Of a stretch of 64,000 nt of DNA, positions 44,811 to 53,662 are shown in pieces. A program made the position numbers and the translations under genes. A model generated the notes under the pieces. The model made no database searches and was not told the DNA's origin. It saw nothing but the letters and a program-made list of their open reading frames with translations. This stretch comes from an uncultured Pelagibacteraceae bacterium (GTDB taxonomy: Bacteria > Pseudomonadota > Alphaproteobacteria > Pelagibacterales > Pelagibacteraceae): positions 55,183 to 119,182 of the forward strand of contig CACJSX010000001.1 in NCBI GenBank assembly GCA_902596185.1, written 5' to 3'. Positions within the stretch are counted from its first letter, which is position 1, and every line of letters starts with the position of its first letter.

Positions 44811-45362
44811 GTGAATAAATCTTTTTTAAAATTTGTTACTGATTTCGGTCCTTTAGCAATATTTTTTTTCTATTATTACAATAGTGGTAAAAATTTATCA
44901 GTAGCAATACCTCCACTGATAGTTGCAACTTTAGTTGCATTAGCAGTAGTTTGGTTTTTTGAAAAAAAAATTCCTCCAATGCCTTTGGTAAGTGGAATTT
45001 TAATTACTTTTTTTGGTGGATTAACAATCTACTTTAATGATCCTATATTTATTTATGTAAAACCAACAATCATCAATATTATGTTTGCTCTTGCATTATT
45101 TTTTGGGAAATATTTTACCAATGAACCTATTCTTAAAAAAATTATGGGTAAATCTATTCCTCTAACCGATATTGGATGGGAAATTCTTAATAAACGATGG
45201 ATGTATTTTTTCTTTGGCCTTGCTTTATTAAATGAATTTATTTGGAGAACACAAACAGAAGAATTTTGGGTTAATTTTAAAGTGTGGGGAATGCTTCCAA
45301 TCACAATAATATTCACAGGGTTCCAAGTACCATTAATTAATAAACATAAGATTGATGCGTAG
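44811..45362 (+). CDS. yciB: YciB family inner membrane protein (septation protein A)
   Basis: A 183-184-aa polytopic membrane protein. Hallmarks of YciB are FVTDFGPLAIFFFYYY at the start, GKSIPLTDIGWEILNKRWM in the middle, and WRTQTEEFWVNFKVWG near the C-terminus. The family is linked to cell-envelope and septum formation. The track starts at a TTG (44808); the adjacent GTG at 44811 is the more usual start, and I use it. It overlaps the next gene. Confidence 0.93.
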   Translation: MNKSFLKFVTDFGPLAIFFFYYYNSGKNLSVAIPPLIVATLVALAVVWFFEKKIPPMPLVSGILITFFGGLTIYFNDPIFIYVKPTIINIMFALALFFGKYFTNEPILKKIMGKSIPLTDIGWEILNKRWMYFFFGLALLNEFIWRTQTEEFWVNFKVWGMLPITIIFTGFQVPLINKHKIDA

Positions 45363-45699
45363 TAATTTAAAATTAGTAGTAAATAATCCTCATAATAAAA
45401 TTGAAGAAAAACACTTTTTTGAAAAAGATGAGCTAAAAATTATATTAGACTTATATGCTAAGATGGTTTCTGAAGGATCTTGGAAAGATTATGGTTTAAG
45501 TATATCAAGTAAACAAGTGGGGTTTAGTGTTTTTAGAAATGCTACTGAAAATGCCCTATATAAAATTTGTAAAAATTTTAAGCCTAAAAATAAAAATCTT
45601 AAATATTTGATTACTGATACGAGTGGTAAAATACTAAAAAATTCTTACGATCTTAGAATTTTATTAAAAAATACCAACTGGAAGAAACTTCAAAAATAA
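45355..45699 (+). CDS. DUF2794 family protein
   Basis: A 114-aa protein. The pattern FFEKDELKIILDLYAKMVSEGSWKDYGLS and ALYKICKNFKP is typical of the alphaproteobacterial DUF2794 family of unknown function. I start it at the ATG 45355 rather than the preceding TTG; the ATG overlaps the yciB stop region by 8 bp. It is cytoplasmic, without a signal peptide. Confidence 0.85.
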   Translation: MRSNLKLVVNNPHNKIEEKHFFEKDELKIILDLYAKMVSEGSWKDYGLSISSKQVGFSVFRNATENALYKICKNFKPKNKNLKYLITDTSGKILKNSYDLRILLKNTNWKKLQK

Positions 45700-45701
45700 A
45701 T

Positions 45702-46463
45702 TTATCTTCTTTGACCAAACAATCTTAATAACATTATAAATAGATTGATAAAATCTAGGTATAAAGTTAAAGCGCCCATAACAGCTTTCTTACCCATTAA
45801 CTCACCTGAATCTGACGCAACATACATATTTTTGATTTTCTGAGTGTCATAAGCTGTTAAACCAACAAATATTAAAACACCTAAAATTGAAATCACAAAA
45901 TACATCATAGAAGATTTCATAAAGATATTAACAATTGAAGCTATAATTATTCCAATTAGACCCATCATTAAAAAAGATCCTAACTTTGTAAGATCTCTTT
46001 TAGTTGTGTATCCGTAGATACTCATCGCTCCAAATGTTGCAGATGTAATGAAGAAAACTCTTGTTACACTCATTCCAGTATAAACCAATAATATTGAAGA
46101 TAATGATAGACCCATCAAAGCTGCAAAAACCCAAAACGTAGTTTGTGCCTTTGATGCACTCATCTTGTTAATTCCAAAACTCATGTAAAAAACGATACCT
46201 AGAGGTGCTAACATTACAAGCCATTTAAGACCTGATAAATAAATTGCATTCCCCATCTGCGTTAGACCAACGATTGAACCCGCATCATTAGTAACAACAG
46301 ACATTTTAAATGTTAATAGTGCTACTATTCCAGTTAGCAATATACCTGTTGCCATGTAATTATAAACTTTTAACATGTAGGCTCTTAAGCCTTCATCCAT
46401 TACAGCAGCCGATTGTTGTGCTGCTTTAGCTCTATTTAGTATTCCGTTTTTATCAAATTCCAT
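45702..46463 (-). CDS. Bax inhibitor-1/YccA family membrane protein
   Basis: A 253-aa protein with about seven membrane helices. The family pattern is visible in YMLKVYNYMATGILLTG at the N-terminus, and GLTAYDTQKIK with ALTLYLDFINLFIMLLRL near the end, containing the conserved Asp residues. Bacterial members (YccA, YbhL) are linked to FtsH control or calcium leak. It is transcribed away from tas. Confidence 0.93.
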   Translation of the reverse strand: MEFDKNGILNRAKAAQQSAAVMDEGLRAYMLKVYNYMATGILLTGIVALLTFKMSVVTNDAGSIVGLTQMGNAIYLSGLKWLVMLAPLGIVFYMSFGINKMSASKAQTTFWVFAALMGLSLSSILLVYTGMSVTRVFFITSATFGAMSIYGYTTKRDLTKLGSFLMMGLIGIIIASIVNIFMKSSMMYFVISILGVLIFVGLTAYDTQKIKNMYVASDSGELMGKKAVMGALTLYLDFINLFIMLLRLFGQRR

Positions 46464-46542
46464 AATGACTAATATATATATTCTTTTACTAATTATTCAA
46501 GATACCTTAAAAGATTAACAAAAATTTAACTTAATATTTCTA

Positions 46543-47577
46543 ATGAATTACAAAAATTTAGGTAATACCGATATTAAAGTAAGTACAATTTGTCTCGGTA
46601 CTATGACTTGGGGAGAACAAAATACTGAACTTGAAGCATTTGAACAAATGGATTTTGCATTAGATCAAGGAGTAAACTTTTGGGACACTGCTGAATTATA
46701 TGCAGTACCACCTAGAAAAGAAACCTACGGTGATACAGAAGAAATTATTGGGAACTGGTTTGAAAAAACAAAGAAAAGAGACAAAGTTATTCTTGCAACA
46801 AAAGTTGCTGGTCCAGCAAGAAATTATTTAAGAAGCGGAGAAAATAGTTTTACAGGTCCAAACTTGGAATCTGCTTTAAATGACAGTCTCAAAAGACTTA
46901 AAACAGATTATATAGATTTATATCAACTTCATTGGCCAGAAAGAAATGTAAATAATTTTGGAAGACTTGGTTATGTTCATAAAGAAAATGAATGGAATAA
47001 ATTTGAAGATGTTCTTGCAGAGTTAAATAAATATATTGATCAGGGAAAAATAAGATACGTTGGTTTATCAAATGAGACCCCTTGGGGAGTTTTAAATTAT
47101 CTTCAGTTATCCAAAGATAAAAAGTTGCCAAGAATGATGTCAATCCAAAATCCTTATAGTTTATTAAATAGATCTTACGAAGTTGGACTAGCTGAAGTTT
47201 CTATAAGAGAAAACATTGGCTGCTTAGCTTACTCTCCACTTGGAAGCGGGTATTTAAGTGGAAAGTATAGAAACAAGAATTTTCCAAAAGGATCAAGAAT
47301 GGAGAGAGATTTCGATTTCTGGACAAGGTATAGAAAGCCAAATACTGAGGATGCCGTTGAACATTATTATAAAATTAGTGAAAAATTTGATCTAGATATG
47401 AGTCAGATGGCGATAAAATTTTGTGAAATCCAAGACTTTATGACTAGTGTAATAATTGGAGCAACTACAATGGAGCAGTTGAAAACAAATATAGAAAGTG
47501 TAAATGTAAACTTATCTGATGATGTCATTAAAGAAATTAACCACGTACAAGCAATTTATCCAAATCCATGTCCATAA
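46543..47577 (+). CDS. tas: aldo/keto reductase, Tas type
   Basis: A 344-aa NADP(H)-dependent aldo/keto reductase. It follows E. coli Tas closely (LGTMTWGEQNTE, FWDTAELYAVPPRKET, IQNPYSLLNRSYEVGLAEVS, GATTMEQLKTNIES). Catalytic Tyr is in AELYAVP and the His in YQLHWPERN. It is cytoplasmic; physiological substrate unknown. Its end overlaps the ialB start by 10 bp. Confidence 0.92.
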   Translation: MNYKNLGNTDIKVSTICLGTMTWGEQNTELEAFEQMDFALDQGVNFWDTAELYAVPPRKETYGDTEEIIGNWFEKTKKRDKVILATKVAGPARNYLRSGENSFTGPNLESALNDSLKRLKTDYIDLYQLHWPERNVNNFGRLGYVHKENEWNKFEDVLAELNKYIDQGKIRYVGLSNETPWGVLNYLQLSKDKKLPRMMSIQNPYSLLNRSYEVGLAEVSIRENIGCLAYSPLGSGYLSGKYRNKNFPKGSRMERDFDFWTRYRKPNTEDAVEHYYKISEKFDLDMSQMAIKFCEIQDFMTSVIIGATTMEQLKTNIESVNVNLSDDVIKEINHVQAIYPNPCP

Positions 47578-48059
47578 TTAAAAAAATTACAATATTGTTA
47601 GGAATATTTTTTATAAGTGGTGTTGCTCAAGTTTCAGCTCAAGAAATTAAAAAAATTGGTAAATATAAAGATTGGGAGGCAATGGTCGTTATGGATGCTG
47701 ACGGTAAAGTATGCTTTGCGCAATCTTTACCTATTTTACAAGCTCCAAAAACAAACAAAAGAGATGCAAAATTATTTGTAGCATTCAGACCAAACGACAA
47801 TATAAAAAATGAAGTAAGTGTTACCCCAGGTTATGAATTCAACAAAAATAATTCTGTAACAGCTGCTTCGGGGAAGAATAAATTTAAATTTGATATTAAA
47901 GAACAAGGTTTTGCGTGGATTGCAGATAATAAAATCGAATTAAAAATGATCAAACAAATGAGAAAAGGATCTAGAATTATGATCACTGGATACAATCAAC
48001 AAGGTTCTCAAACAATTGATCATTACTCATTATTAGGATTTAAAAGATATTTTTGTTAA
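47568..48059 (+). CDS. invasion-associated locus B (IalB) family protein, altered C-terminus
   Basis: A 163-aa periplasmic protein with a signal peptide ending QVSAQ. The core GKYKDWEAMVVMDADGKVCFAQS and ending DHYSLLGF match IalB-domain proteins. The final residues FKRYFC do not fit the usual IalB end; the same bases in another frame encode argininosuccinate synthase sequence (DLKDIFVKDYV). It therefore looks as if the last few codons of ialB were replaced at a deletion junction. Most of the fold is intact, so it may still work. Confidence 0.85.
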   Translation: MSIIKKITILLGIFFISGVAQVSAQEIKKIGKYKDWEAMVVMDADGKVCFAQSLPILQAPKTNKRDAKLFVAFRPNDNIKNEVSVTPGYEFNKNNSVTAASGKNKFKFDIKEQGFAWIADNKIELKMIKQMRKGSRIMITGYNQQGSQTIDHYSLLGFKRYFC

Positions 48060-49035
48060 GGATTATGTTTATCCCATGATCAGAGGACACGCGATCTATG
48101 AGGGTGTTTATTTATTAGGGACATCAATAGCAAGACCTCTTATTGCAAAAGATCAAATAAGAGTAGCCAAAAAATTTAAAGCCTATGCAGTTTCGCATGG
48201 AGCAACTGGTAAAGGCAATGACCAAGTTAGATTTGAATTAGGCTATCATTATTTTGGTCCCAAAATTAAAATTATAGCCCCGTGGAGAATTTGGAAATTA
48301 AAATCAAGAACAGACTTAATTAATTATGCAAAAAAACATGGCATAGCTATTCCTAAAGATAAAAAAGGTGCACCTCCCTTTTCAGTAGATGATAATTTAT
48401 TTCATACATCAACTGAAGGTAAGGTTTTAGAAAATCCAAAAAATTCAGCACCAGAATTTATTTTCCAGCGAACAATTTCTCCAGAAAAGGCACCAAACAA
48501 ATCATCGTTTATTACTATCAATTTTAAAAACGGTGATCCTTTTGGAATAAATGGAAAAAAAATGTCTCCGGCTAAATTATTAACAAAGCTCAATGACATT
48601 GCAGGTAAAAATGGAATTGGAAGAGTTGACTTAGTAGAGAATAGATTTTTAGGTATCAAATCTAGAGGTGTATATGAAACACCCGGTGGAACTCTTTTAA
48701 TCAATGCTCATAGAGCAATTGAGTCTGTTACTTTAGACAAAGAAACAATGCATAAAAAAGATCAGGTAATGTCTAGATATGCTGAATTAATTTACAATGG
48801 TTATTGGTATTCAAAAGAAAGATTTAAACTTCAAAAAATTGTAGATTTAAAAAGAAGTAAAGTTAATGGCTCAGTTAAACTTAAATTGTACAAAGGAAAT
48901 ATTACAATTCAATCAAGAGTTACTACTAGTAGTGCTTATTCAATGAAGAAGGTTTCATTTGAAGAAAATAAGTCATTTAATAAATCTAACGTTGAAAGAT
49001 TTATCAATTTTCACAAAAAAAAGCTTCGTTCATAG
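48037..49035 (+). pseudogene. argG: argininosuccinate synthase lacking its ATP-binding N-terminus
   Basis: From DLKDIFVKDYVYPMIRGHAIYEG onward this matches argininosuccinate synthase to its natural end ([38 protein letters not shown]). ArgG is about 400 aa; roughly the first 60 residues, with the AYSGGLDTS ATP loop, are absent. An in-frame TAG at 48034-48036 sits immediately before the homology, and the first ATG (48076; track ORF, 319 aa) is 13 codons further in. Without the P-loop, ligation of citrulline and aspartate should fail. It is either a real deletion product joined to ialB or an assembly join; the remaining reading frame is uninterrupted, so the event is recent or the fragment is retained. 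Confidence 0.85.
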
Positions 49036-49092
49036 GTAGGTTTAGGACAAATTGACATTTGTTTAAATCACCAAAAATTATATCCTCATTAT

Positions 49093-49551
49093 ATGGAATC
49101 AATAAAGAACTGGATGAAAGATGCTGCAAATATTTTATTTGACGATAGTAAAAATGATCTGCGTGCACTTCCGAAAACAGTAAGACTACAAATTTTATTA
49201 GTTTTAAGTTTTATTTGGACCACAGTTTTTAGTTTATATATTTTTTCGTACACAACTTTTGCATTTGGATGGGCTGGACTTTTTTTAGCTCATATTGGTT
49301 TAATATTTGCTGTCTACATGACATTTAAACAATTTCATAAAGCAGAAGCAAAATCAGCTAGTGTTTTTCAAACAAAAAATTTTGATCCTTTTAAAATCAT
49401 GGTAATCGTTTTTGTAATAGTATTTATATTTGTATTTTCAAAAGGAATTGAAGTTTTAACTAGTCCAAATCCAAACTCTTATTCAATCCCTTATGATGGT
49501 CCCTTAAAATCTGCAATTGAAAAATGGTTACCTTTTAGTAAAGATAAATAA
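49093..49551 (+). CDS. membrane protein of unknown function
   Basis: I do not recognise this 152-aa protein. Three hydrophobic segments (about residues 33-52, 57-76 and 102-121) follow a charged N-terminal stretch DDSKNDLRALPK. It overlaps the PsiE-like gene by 1 bp (TAATGG), so the two are probably co-translated and may form a complex. Confidence 0.7.
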   Translation: MESIKNWMKDAANILFDDSKNDLRALPKTVRLQILLVLSFIWTTVFSLYIFSYTTFAFGWAGLFLAHIGLIFAVYMTFKQFHKAEAKSASVFQTKNFDPFKIMVIVFVIVFIFVFSKGIEVLTSPNPNSYSIPYDGPLKSAIEKWLPFSKDK

Positions 49552-49931
49552 TGGATAAGATAGCAAAAAACTTACAGTTAGCATTAATGGTTATTATTTT
49601 AATCAGCACTGTTATCGCTGTTGGGATTGAAATGAAAAACATGTTCTTAAATCAATCTGTTACATTAGCAGATTTGCTTTTAATGTTTCTATATTTAGAA
49701 GTTCTAGCAATGGTTAGGGTTTTTTGGAACCAACAATCTATTAGTATTACCCTACCACTTCTTATTGCGATTACCGCCCTTGCACGATTTATTATTCTAC
49801 AAGGCAAAGAAATGGATCCTACTGCACTTGTTTATGAAGCAGTAGCTATTTTGTTAATAGCTGGAGCAATTGTTGTTTTAAGATTAAGACATAGTGACAA
49901 ATTAGGTCTTAAGAAAAAAAAATCAAAATAA
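49551..49931 (+). CDS. PsiE-like phosphate-starvation membrane protein
   Basis: A 126-aa protein with four predicted helices. The stretch DLLLMFLYLEVLAMVRVFW and TALARFIILQGKEMDP match the PsiE family, named for phosphate-starvation induction in E. coli; molecular role unknown. It ends in a lysine-rich tail. No Pho box was identified upstream. Confidence 0.8.
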   Translation: MDKIAKNLQLALMVIILISTVIAVGIEMKNMFLNQSVTLADLLLMFLYLEVLAMVRVFWNQQSISITLPLLIAITALARFIILQGKEMDPTALVYEAVAILLIAGAIVVLRLRHSDKLGLKKKKSK

Positions 49932-49937
49932 TTTAAA

Positions 49938-51077
49938 ATGATATTTGAAGCTTCAAGGGCAAAGGCCTTAAATCAATTAAATAATTTTGTTGAGAATAAT
50001 CTTGGAGAATATTCAAAATTAAGAAATTTTGATTTTGGACCTGAAAAAAGATCTAATATATCTTGCTTATCACCATATATAACTCATGGAATAATTAATG
50101 AACAAGAAGTCATTCAGAAAGCTCTAAGTAAATTTTCTTTTTCAAAAAATGAAAAGTTTATTCAAGAAGTTCTATGGCGAACTTATTGGAAAGGTTGGTT
50201 AGAACTAAGACCAAATGTTTGGGCGGATTATCTTATCGAATTAAATCAAATCAAAAATGAATTTAAAGATAATAAAAATTATATTGCAGCAATCGAAGGA
50301 AAAACAAAAGTAGATTGCTTTAATGAGTGGGTGAAAGAGCTTAAAGAAAAAAATTATTTGCATAATCACACAAGAATGTGGTTTGCTAGTATTTGGATTT
50401 TTACTTTAGAATTGCCTTGGCAATTAGGTGCAGAATTTTTTATGCAACATCTTTATGATGGAGATGCTGCATCAAATACTCTTGGGTGGCGATGGGTTGC
50501 GGGTGTTCAAACTCAAGGAAAACATTACCTTGCAAGTGAATGGAATATTAAAAAATTCACTAACAATAGATTTCAAAATATAAAATTAAATGAAAATGCT
50601 CCTCCAAAAGTATCAGAAAAAACTTATCAAATAATTAAACAGGATTTCAATAACCCACAAAAGATTGAGAATAAGAATCTTTTAATTTTTGAAAATAATC
50701 TCTCGTTTGAAATCACTGACTTTAAGGAAAACAACTTTAAGAAAATTTACTTAGTTTCTAATAAAAATGAAAATAGAGCAATAAAACTCAGTGAAAAGTT
50801 AGTGAAATTTAAATCTCATTTAATAGAAGACCAAGAACAAAGATTAAAAAATCAATCTATTGATTGTCAAATCATAGATATAAGTGAATTAACAAATAAT
50901 GAAAATTATTACGGTTTGTATCCAACAGTAGGTGAAAATTTAGATTTTTTAAATTCTAATAATTTAAAGATAGATTATTTATATAGAAATCTTGATCAAT
51001 TAGCTTGGCAATACTGCAATAAAGGTTTCTTTAATTTTAAAAATTATATTCCCAAAATAGCTTCAAGCTTTAATTAA
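49938..51077 (+). CDS. photolyase/cryptochrome FAD-domain protein without N-terminal antenna domain
   Basis: A 379-aa protein. Residues about 1-195 are the helical FAD-binding domain of DNA photolyases: CLSPYITHGIINEQEVI, FIQEVLWRTYWKGW, YLHNHTRMWFASIW and LYDGDAASNTLGWRWVAG. The usual N-terminal alpha/beta antenna domain is absent; the protein begins directly at the linker. Instead, about 150 residues of alternating strand/helix character follow at the C-terminus (KKIYLVSNKNENRAIKLSEK), raising the possibility of a rearranged domain order. Light-driven DNA repair is plausible. It is 6 bp after the PsiE-like gene. Confidence 0.85.
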   Translation: MIFEASRAKALNQLNNFVENNLGEYSKLRNFDFGPEKRSNISCLSPYITHGIINEQEVIQKALSKFSFSKNEKFIQEVLWRTYWKGWLELRPNVWADYLIELNQIKNEFKDNKNYIAAIEGKTKVDCFNEWVKELKEKNYLHNHTRMWFASIWIFTLELPWQLGAEFFMQHLYDGDAASNTLGWRWVAGVQTQGKHYLASEWNIKKFTNNRFQNIKLNENAPPKVSEKTYQIIKQDFNNPQKIENKNLLIFENNLSFEITDFKENNFKKIYLVSNKNENRAIKLSEKLVKFKSHLIEDQEQRLKNQSIDCQIIDISELTNNENYYGLYPTVGENLDFLNSNNLKIDYLYRNLDQLAWQYCNKGFFNFKNYIPKIASSFN

Positions 51078-51295
51078 AACCAACGAACCATTCCAATAAT
51101 TCCAGCGGTTGCATAAAAAAATTGCAAAAATAAAATTCCTTTATGACCACCTCTATAGGCCCAAATTCCAATTAAAATGGCTGACAATAACAGTAGACAA
51201 AACCCAAAAAATTCTATGCCTATATTTAAAGCAACAAACAAAGAATACAATATTGCAGTTATAACTCCTGCCCATTCAAAAATTTTATTATTCAT
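51074..51295 (-). CDS. small membrane protein
   Basis: A 73-aa protein with two or three hydrophobic segments (about residues 8-25, 27-46 and 52-70) and little else. I do not recognise a family with confidence; small PnuC-like hypothetical proteins have this look. It overlaps the glutamine amidotransferase gene by 4 bp and converges on the photolyase-like gene with a 4-bp overlap. Confidence 0.7.
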   Translation of the reverse strand: MNNKIFEWAGVITAILYSLFVALNIGIEFFGFCLLLLSAILIGIWAYRGGHKGILFLQFFYATAGIIGMVRWF

Positions 51296-52011
51296 AAAAG
51301 TTTTTTAAAATTATTATAAAGGATTGTAGAGTAGTTATTCATATCTTTCATGTTATCTTTTGCAGATTGATCAAACTTTTCTAACGCACCATTACCAAGC
51401 TGATCTTCCAAAGCTTTTTTATACTCCGGGACACACCCCCATTCATTAACAGTAGAATCTTTTATTTCTATATGAAATTGAATTCCATAAGCATGTTTTT
51501 GATATTTAAAGATTTGATACTTGGTGATTGGGGACGAAGCTAATAAAGTTACATCTTTATTATTTTCAATGCCTTGAACCTCATAAGAATGCCATTGTAA
51601 ACTTTTAATCGTATTAGGAAATTTTGAAAATAATTTATCTTCATCTTTTTCATTAGAAAAATTAATATCCATAATTCCTATTTCTGCTGGTTTAGATTTA
51701 ACCACTTTTCCACCAACTACTTCTCCTAAAAGCTGACAACCTAAACAAAAACCTAAATAAGGTTTTTTTAAATTCACAACAAATTCTTTAATTCTTTTCT
51801 TTTCTTCTATTAACCAAGGATATTCTTGTTCCATATAGGTATCCATTGGACCTCCCATACAAAACATACCATCAAATTTACTTAAATCGTCTGGTATTTT
51901 TTCACCTTCATCTAACTCAATGGTAGTTAAGTTAAATCCATCAGCTAACATTAAATCTTTAATGTAACCTGGATCTTCTATTTTGATATGTTGTAATACT
52001 ATTATATTCAC
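51292..52011 (-). CDS. class I glutamine amidotransferase-like protein
   Basis: A 239-aa stand-alone GATase. The nucleophile Cys is in YLGFCLGCQLLGE (near residue 93) and the His/Glu pair in YGIQFHIEIKDS (near residue 175). Such GMP-synthase-like proteins hydrolyse gamma-glutamyl or glutamine substrates; the target here is unknown. The start is a GTG at 52011, 5 bp after the DUF2256 stop. Confidence 0.9.
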   Translation of the reverse strand: MNIIVLQHIKIEDPGYIKDLMLADGFNLTTIELDEGEKIPDDLSKFDGMFCMGGPMDTYMEQEYPWLIEEKKRIKEFVVNLKKPYLGFCLGCQLLGEVVGGKVVKSKPAEIGIMDINFSNEKDEDKLFSKFPNTIKSLQWHSYEVQGIENNKDVTLLASSPITKYQIFKYQKHAYGIQFHIEIKDSTVNEWGCVPEYKKALEDQLGNGALEKFDQSAKDNMKDMNNYSTILYNNFKKLL

Positions 52012-52030
52012 TAAGCTTAGCTTAGCTTAG
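52011..52030. repeat. short CTTAG tandem repeat
   Basis: The stretch ctaagcttagcttagcttag contains three perfect CTTAG units plus a degenerate one. It spans the stop codon of the DUF2256 ORF and reaches the GTG start of the amidotransferase gene, so slippage would change the end of one protein and the spacing to the next. Confidence 0.7.
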
Positions 52031-52145
52031 AACACTTCTTGGAACAATATTTTACTCTATCCCAATTTAACTTCCATTTTTTTCGCCAAGTAAATGGTCT
52101 TTTACAAACTGGACAAATTTTTGTTGGTAAATTTTCTTTTTTCAT
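52017..52145 (-). CDS. DUF2256 zinc-ribbon protein, 42 aa (missing from ORF track)
   Basis: Translated from the reverse strand: [20 protein letters not shown] followed by [18 protein letters not shown] and a short end. Two CxxC/CxxxC-type pairs predict a zinc ribbon, and the sequence fits the DUF2256 family, which is often found beside photolyase-related genes. Its ATG overlaps the stop of the cryptochrome-like gene (TGATG), so the two are coupled. Function unknown. Confidence 0.85.
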   Translation of the reverse strand: MKKENLPTKICPVCKRPFTWRKKWKLNWDRVKYCSKKCSKLS

Positions 52146-53635
52146 CAAATTGTATTTAGTTTAATAAATTTATCAGCTTCAGATAAAATTAATTTTTTTC
52201 TATCAGATTTCATTTTATCAAATATTCTTACCATCATTGAAAGACGAGGATTTTTTAAAAAAAATTTTCTATTTCGGTCAATAAATCTCCAATAAAGACC
52301 ATCCATAGTGTTACACCACTCACCTTTTTTAAAATCCATCATTTTCATAAAATATGCAGATCCACAAATATAAGGTTTGGTCGCAAAAATTCCTCCATCA
52401 CTAAATAATCCCATTCCATAAACATTAGGAACCATCACCCAATCTGAAGAGTCTACGAACATTTCCATGAACCATTTGTAAACAATTGTTGGCTTAATTT
52501 CACAAAGGTTCATAATGTTGGATAAGATCATTAACCTTTCAATGTGGTGTGACCAACCATGATTAACGGCATTTTTAATTGCATAATCCAAAGGTGGAAG
52601 ACCAGTGGTCCCATCATACCAAGAGCTTTTCATTTTTCTATTTTGTTTAAAAAAATTTCCAGTTTCCATTTCTTGAGAATAGGACTGATAAATTCCACGC
52701 ATAAATTCTCGCCAACCAATCACCTGGCGAATGTAGCCCTCTAAAGAATTCATTCTAATTTTATTTTTTTTATGAAAATCTAAAATTTTTTGGATAACAA
52801 GTTCAGGAGTAATTAAACCTAAATTTATATAAGGACTTAATGCACTATGAAATAGAATATTATCTTTTTGATCAACTGCATCCTCATAATCACCAAATAA
52901 GTTTGATTTTTCTTTTATAAAAAAATTTAAAAGTTTAATAACGTCCTCGTATTCAGTTGCAAACCAAAAATTATTTGTACTCCCTGGGTGATTTTTAAAT
53001 TCCTTTTCAATAATAGGCTTGAGTTTTTTTGTATGACTGGTTTCATTTATTTTTGGAAATTTAGGAATTGAAATATTTTTAGGTAATTTATTTCTGTTAT
53101 CTTCGTCAAAGCTCCATTTCCCCCCGATTGGGTTACCATCTGAACCCATCAATATCCCTGATTTTTTTCTAACATCTTTATAGAAAGTTGCCATAAAAGG
53201 TTTTTTTGATTTTGATAAATAATTTTTAAATTCAGCTCTTGAATTTAAAAACATAGGAGTTTGAACAATATTCCAGTGTATTTTTTCTTTTTTTAAAAAT
53301 TGTGAAATTTTTTTTTCAAAAAATTTATCCTCTACTTCAAAACTTGAAATTTCTTTTACTTTTTTTTGTGTAATTATTTTTTTTAATTTTTTTAAATAAT
53401 CATCATTAAATTCTTTGTCTTCAATTTTAAAATAATCTAATTTAAATTTGTTTTTTCTTAACTCGTCAGCATAAGAACGCATTGAAGATAAAAATAATAA
53501 AATTTTTTGTTTATGATGCTTTTCATAAGTGCATAAACCCTTATCTTCAGCCATAAAAAATAGGTGGTCTTTTTTGAAGCGGTCTAGGTATTTTATTGGA
53601 AATAATTGATTACCAAGTATAAAAAATAACTTCAT
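52145..53635 (-). CDS. deoxyribodipyrimidine photolyase-related protein (bacterial cryptochrome/6-4 photolyase family)
   Basis: A 496-aa protein of the DPRP/FeS-BCP family. The start [44 protein letters not shown], and [17 protein letters not shown] with [11 protein letters not shown] are characteristic. Well-studied members carry a [4Fe-4S] cluster bound by four cysteines, including a CxxC after the SDY-type motif. Here that region is shortened to DFKKGEWC with no CxxC, so the cluster is probably absent. It likely repairs UV damage or senses light. It is divergent from the SDR gene. Confidence 0.87.
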   Translation of the reverse strand: MKLFFILGNQLFPIKYLDRFKKDHLFFMAEDKGLCTYEKHHKQKILLFLSSMRSYADELRKNKFKLDYFKIEDKEFNDDYLKKLKKIITQKKVKEISSFEVEDKFFEKKISQFLKKEKIHWNIVQTPMFLNSRAEFKNYLSKSKKPFMATFYKDVRKKSGILMGSDGNPIGGKWSFDEDNRNKLPKNISIPKFPKINETSHTKKLKPIIEKEFKNHPGSTNNFWFATEYEDVIKLLNFFIKEKSNLFGDYEDAVDQKDNILFHSALSPYINLGLITPELVIQKILDFHKKNKIRMNSLEGYIRQVIGWREFMRGIYQSYSQEMETGNFFKQNRKMKSSWYDGTTGLPPLDYAIKNAVNHGWSHHIERLMILSNIMNLCEIKPTIVYKWFMEMFVDSSDWVMVPNVYGMGLFSDGGIFATKPYICGSAYFMKMMDFKKGEWCNTMDGLYWRFIDRNRKFFLKNPRLSMMVRIFDKMKSDRKKLILSEADKFIKLNTI

Positions 53636-53662
53636 AATTAAATATAACTAATAAAATTTTTT

